NCBI GenBank assembly: GCA_016787565.1
Contig: JAEUUG010000012.1
Span: 490,792 to 554,791, forward strand
Length of the DNA stretch: 64,000 nt
From: Cyclobacteriaceae bacterium
Lineage (GTDB): Bacteria > Bacteroidota > Bacteroidia > Cytophagales > Cyclobacteriaceae
Reading direction: 5' to 3'
A program made the position numbers and the translations under genes. The notes under the pieces are model-generated. The model made no database searches and was not told the DNA's origin. It saw nothing but the letters and a program-made list of their open reading frames with translations. Positions within the stretch are counted from its first letter, which is position 1, and every line of letters begins with the position of its first letter. Below are positions 63,111 to 64,000 of this stretch, one piece after another.

Positions 63111-63116
63111 ATCACT

Positions 63117-63141
63117 AAGAGCTAGAAATAGCTCTTTTTTT
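63117..63141 (+). terminator. Rho-independent terminator right after repeat B
   Basis: AAGAGCTA (63117-63124) and TAGCTCTT (63129-63136) with a GAAA loop, followed by five more T. A textbook terminator immediately past the att-like core: it may have ended the RNA gene whose 3' end forms the integration site. Confidence 0.8.
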
Positions 63142-63171
63142 ATGCCTCATTACCAGTAAGTTACACGTTTA

Positions 63172-63211
63172 GTGGCAACAGTGGCAAAATTCAGTGGCAA
63201 TCTGGTGGCAA
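63172..63211 (+). repeat. Four GTGGCAA heptamers before the integrase gene
   Basis: GTGGCAA occurs at 63172, 63181, 63194 and 63205, all in the same orientation, between the att-like repeat and the integrase start. Their place fits arm-type binding sites for the N-terminal domain of the integrase. Confidence 0.65.
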
Positions 63212-63249
63212 AATTGCTAGCTTAAAGTTGGAATAAACTTTAAGTAGCA

Positions 63250-64000
63250 ATGTATATTTATACACAAGTACAATTCGTAAAGCGAAAAGATCATAGTGAT
63301 GTGATCATATACTATTCTAAGAACGGAGAAAAATTTAGACGCTCAACAGGTGTGAGAGTTCTTCCAAAAAACATCACTTCAAAAGGTGCAATTTCTTTAA
63401 GCCATCCTAACCACGAAGAAGATTCAAAAAAAATAAAATCCCTTCAAGATCGTATTGAGGACATCGTGATTTCCTACAAGGATAAGTACGGAGAAAAACC
63501 CTCTGTTGAGTGGCTCGAAAAGCAGTTTGACAAACCGTTGATTGATGCACGAAAAGATTTGAATTATGCACTTTGCTATTGGAAAGAATTCATTGCAGAG
63601 AAGGAACAAACTACCCGCAACCCCGGAACGATTAAAAGATACAATAATCTTGAGGGTACACTAAACAAGTTCGTAGAGAAAAGAAACTATATTGTTTCAT
63701 TCGATTTACTCGATCAGAAATTCTTTAATGACTTCTTATCTTATATGGTCAACGAACACGAGTACGTTCGTAACAATCATTTGACTAGACCAGAACACGG
63801 ACTTAAACCAGAAGTAGGCCTCGCGAACGAGACCGCGATCAAGCGTCTAAAAGATTTCACAGAATACCTTAAGTATTGTTTAGTTGAGCACGATATAAAC
63901 ATCAACCTTGAGAAGATAAAAAAATTCATCAAGCTTGCGCGGCATAAGCAAGAGGTACGACCGTTGAGTAAAACACAGAAATGGGAGCTTACATTGACGA
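63250..64000 (+). CDS. int: Tyrosine recombinase/integrase (3' end outside window)
   Basis: 250 residues visible from MYIYTQVQFVKRKDHSDVII. The first 100 form an Arm-DNA-binding domain, then a SAM-like core-binding domain (KEQTTRNPGTIKRYNNLEGT and FNDFLSYMVNEHEYV). The catalytic R-H-R-Y residues lie beyond the edge. This layout is the common integrase of Bacteroidota conjugative elements. It is transcribed away from repeat B, toward the right. Confidence 0.9.
   Translation, partial: MYIYTQVQFVKRKDHSDVIIYYSKNGEKFRRSTGVRVLPKNITSKGAISLSHPNHEEDSKKIKSLQDRIEDIVISYKDKYGEKPSVEWLEKQFDKPLIDARKDLNYALCYWKEFIAEKEQTTRNPGTIKRYNNLEGTLNKFVEKRNYIVSFDLLDQKFFNDFLSYMVNEHEYVRNNHLTRPEHGLKPEVGLANETAIKRLKDFTEYLKYCLVEHDININLEKIKKFIKLARHKQEVRPLSKTQKWELTLT

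Noticed and set aside
63080..63116. Possible tRNA gene at repeat B
   Set aside because: Only a T-loop-like TTTAAGTC and an acceptor-like end are visible; no D-arm, anticodon arm or matching 5' acceptor strand could be built upstream in either copy.
1..64000. CRISPR array, rRNA operon or insertion sequence
   Set aside because: No regularly spaced direct repeats, rRNA-like sequence or DDE transposase gene was noticed on reading the window.

Overview
The window comes from a member of the Bacteroidota, most likely of the Cytophagales type. Evidence: a SusC/SusD pair behind a FecI-type sigma factor and FecR anti-sigma factor, DUF6520 and MauE proteins, a Bacteroides-style conjugation set (TraE, F, G, I, J, K, M, N), an RteC-type regulator, and almost no Shine-Dalgarno signals. 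The genus cannot be fixed from the sequence alone.

Regions. 1-6.5 kb: the end of a TPR histidine kinase, a PiT phosphate transporter, an orphan sigma/anti-sigma pair, and a protein whose C-terminus resembles RteC. 6.6-10.9 kb: an orphan DsbD-type domain, a lipoprotein, then a minus-strand cluster of a small XRE regulator, a 55-residue membrane protein, and a translationally coupled pair (an unknown 416-residue protein followed by a predicted PD-(D/E)XK nuclease). 11-20.3 kb: a nutrient-uptake locus (sigma, FecR, SusC with an STN domain, SusD, TlpA-like thioredoxin protein) followed by convergent DUF6520 and MauE genes. 20.5-21.5 kb: a Crp/Fnr regulator and a small helical protein.

21.6-46.5 kb is the core of an integrative conjugative element: HTH protein, hairpin-rich candidate oriT, relaxosome protein, relaxase, coupling protein, RteC protein, a 1641-residue methylase-helicase, traE to traN, two DUF3945-like paralogs and a TOPRIM primase. 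46.6-49.3 kb carries an isochorismatase-like hydrolase, a YdcZ-type transporter and an alginate-export-type porin. 49.5-55.8 kb holds a RadC-like JAB protein and a four-gene cassette that is the best candidate for an unusual defence system: an ATPase with two GHKL modules (MutL/MORC/Hsp90-like in front, histidine-kinase-like behind), a stand-alone receiver protein, an HNH endonuclease and an N6-adenine methyltransferase.

An imperfect direct repeat of about 130 bp occurs at 55861-55991 and again at 62981-63110. Between the copies lie redox and regulatory genes (a frameshifted OsmC gene, AraC and HxlR regulators, two SDRs, a flavin monooxygenase, an F420-type NADP reductase and a cyclase fragment). 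The second copy is followed by a terminator, four GTGGCAA heptamers and a tyrosine recombinase gene that runs off the right edge. This looks like two or more integrative elements stacked at one attachment site. No integrase gene was recognised inside the conjugative core.
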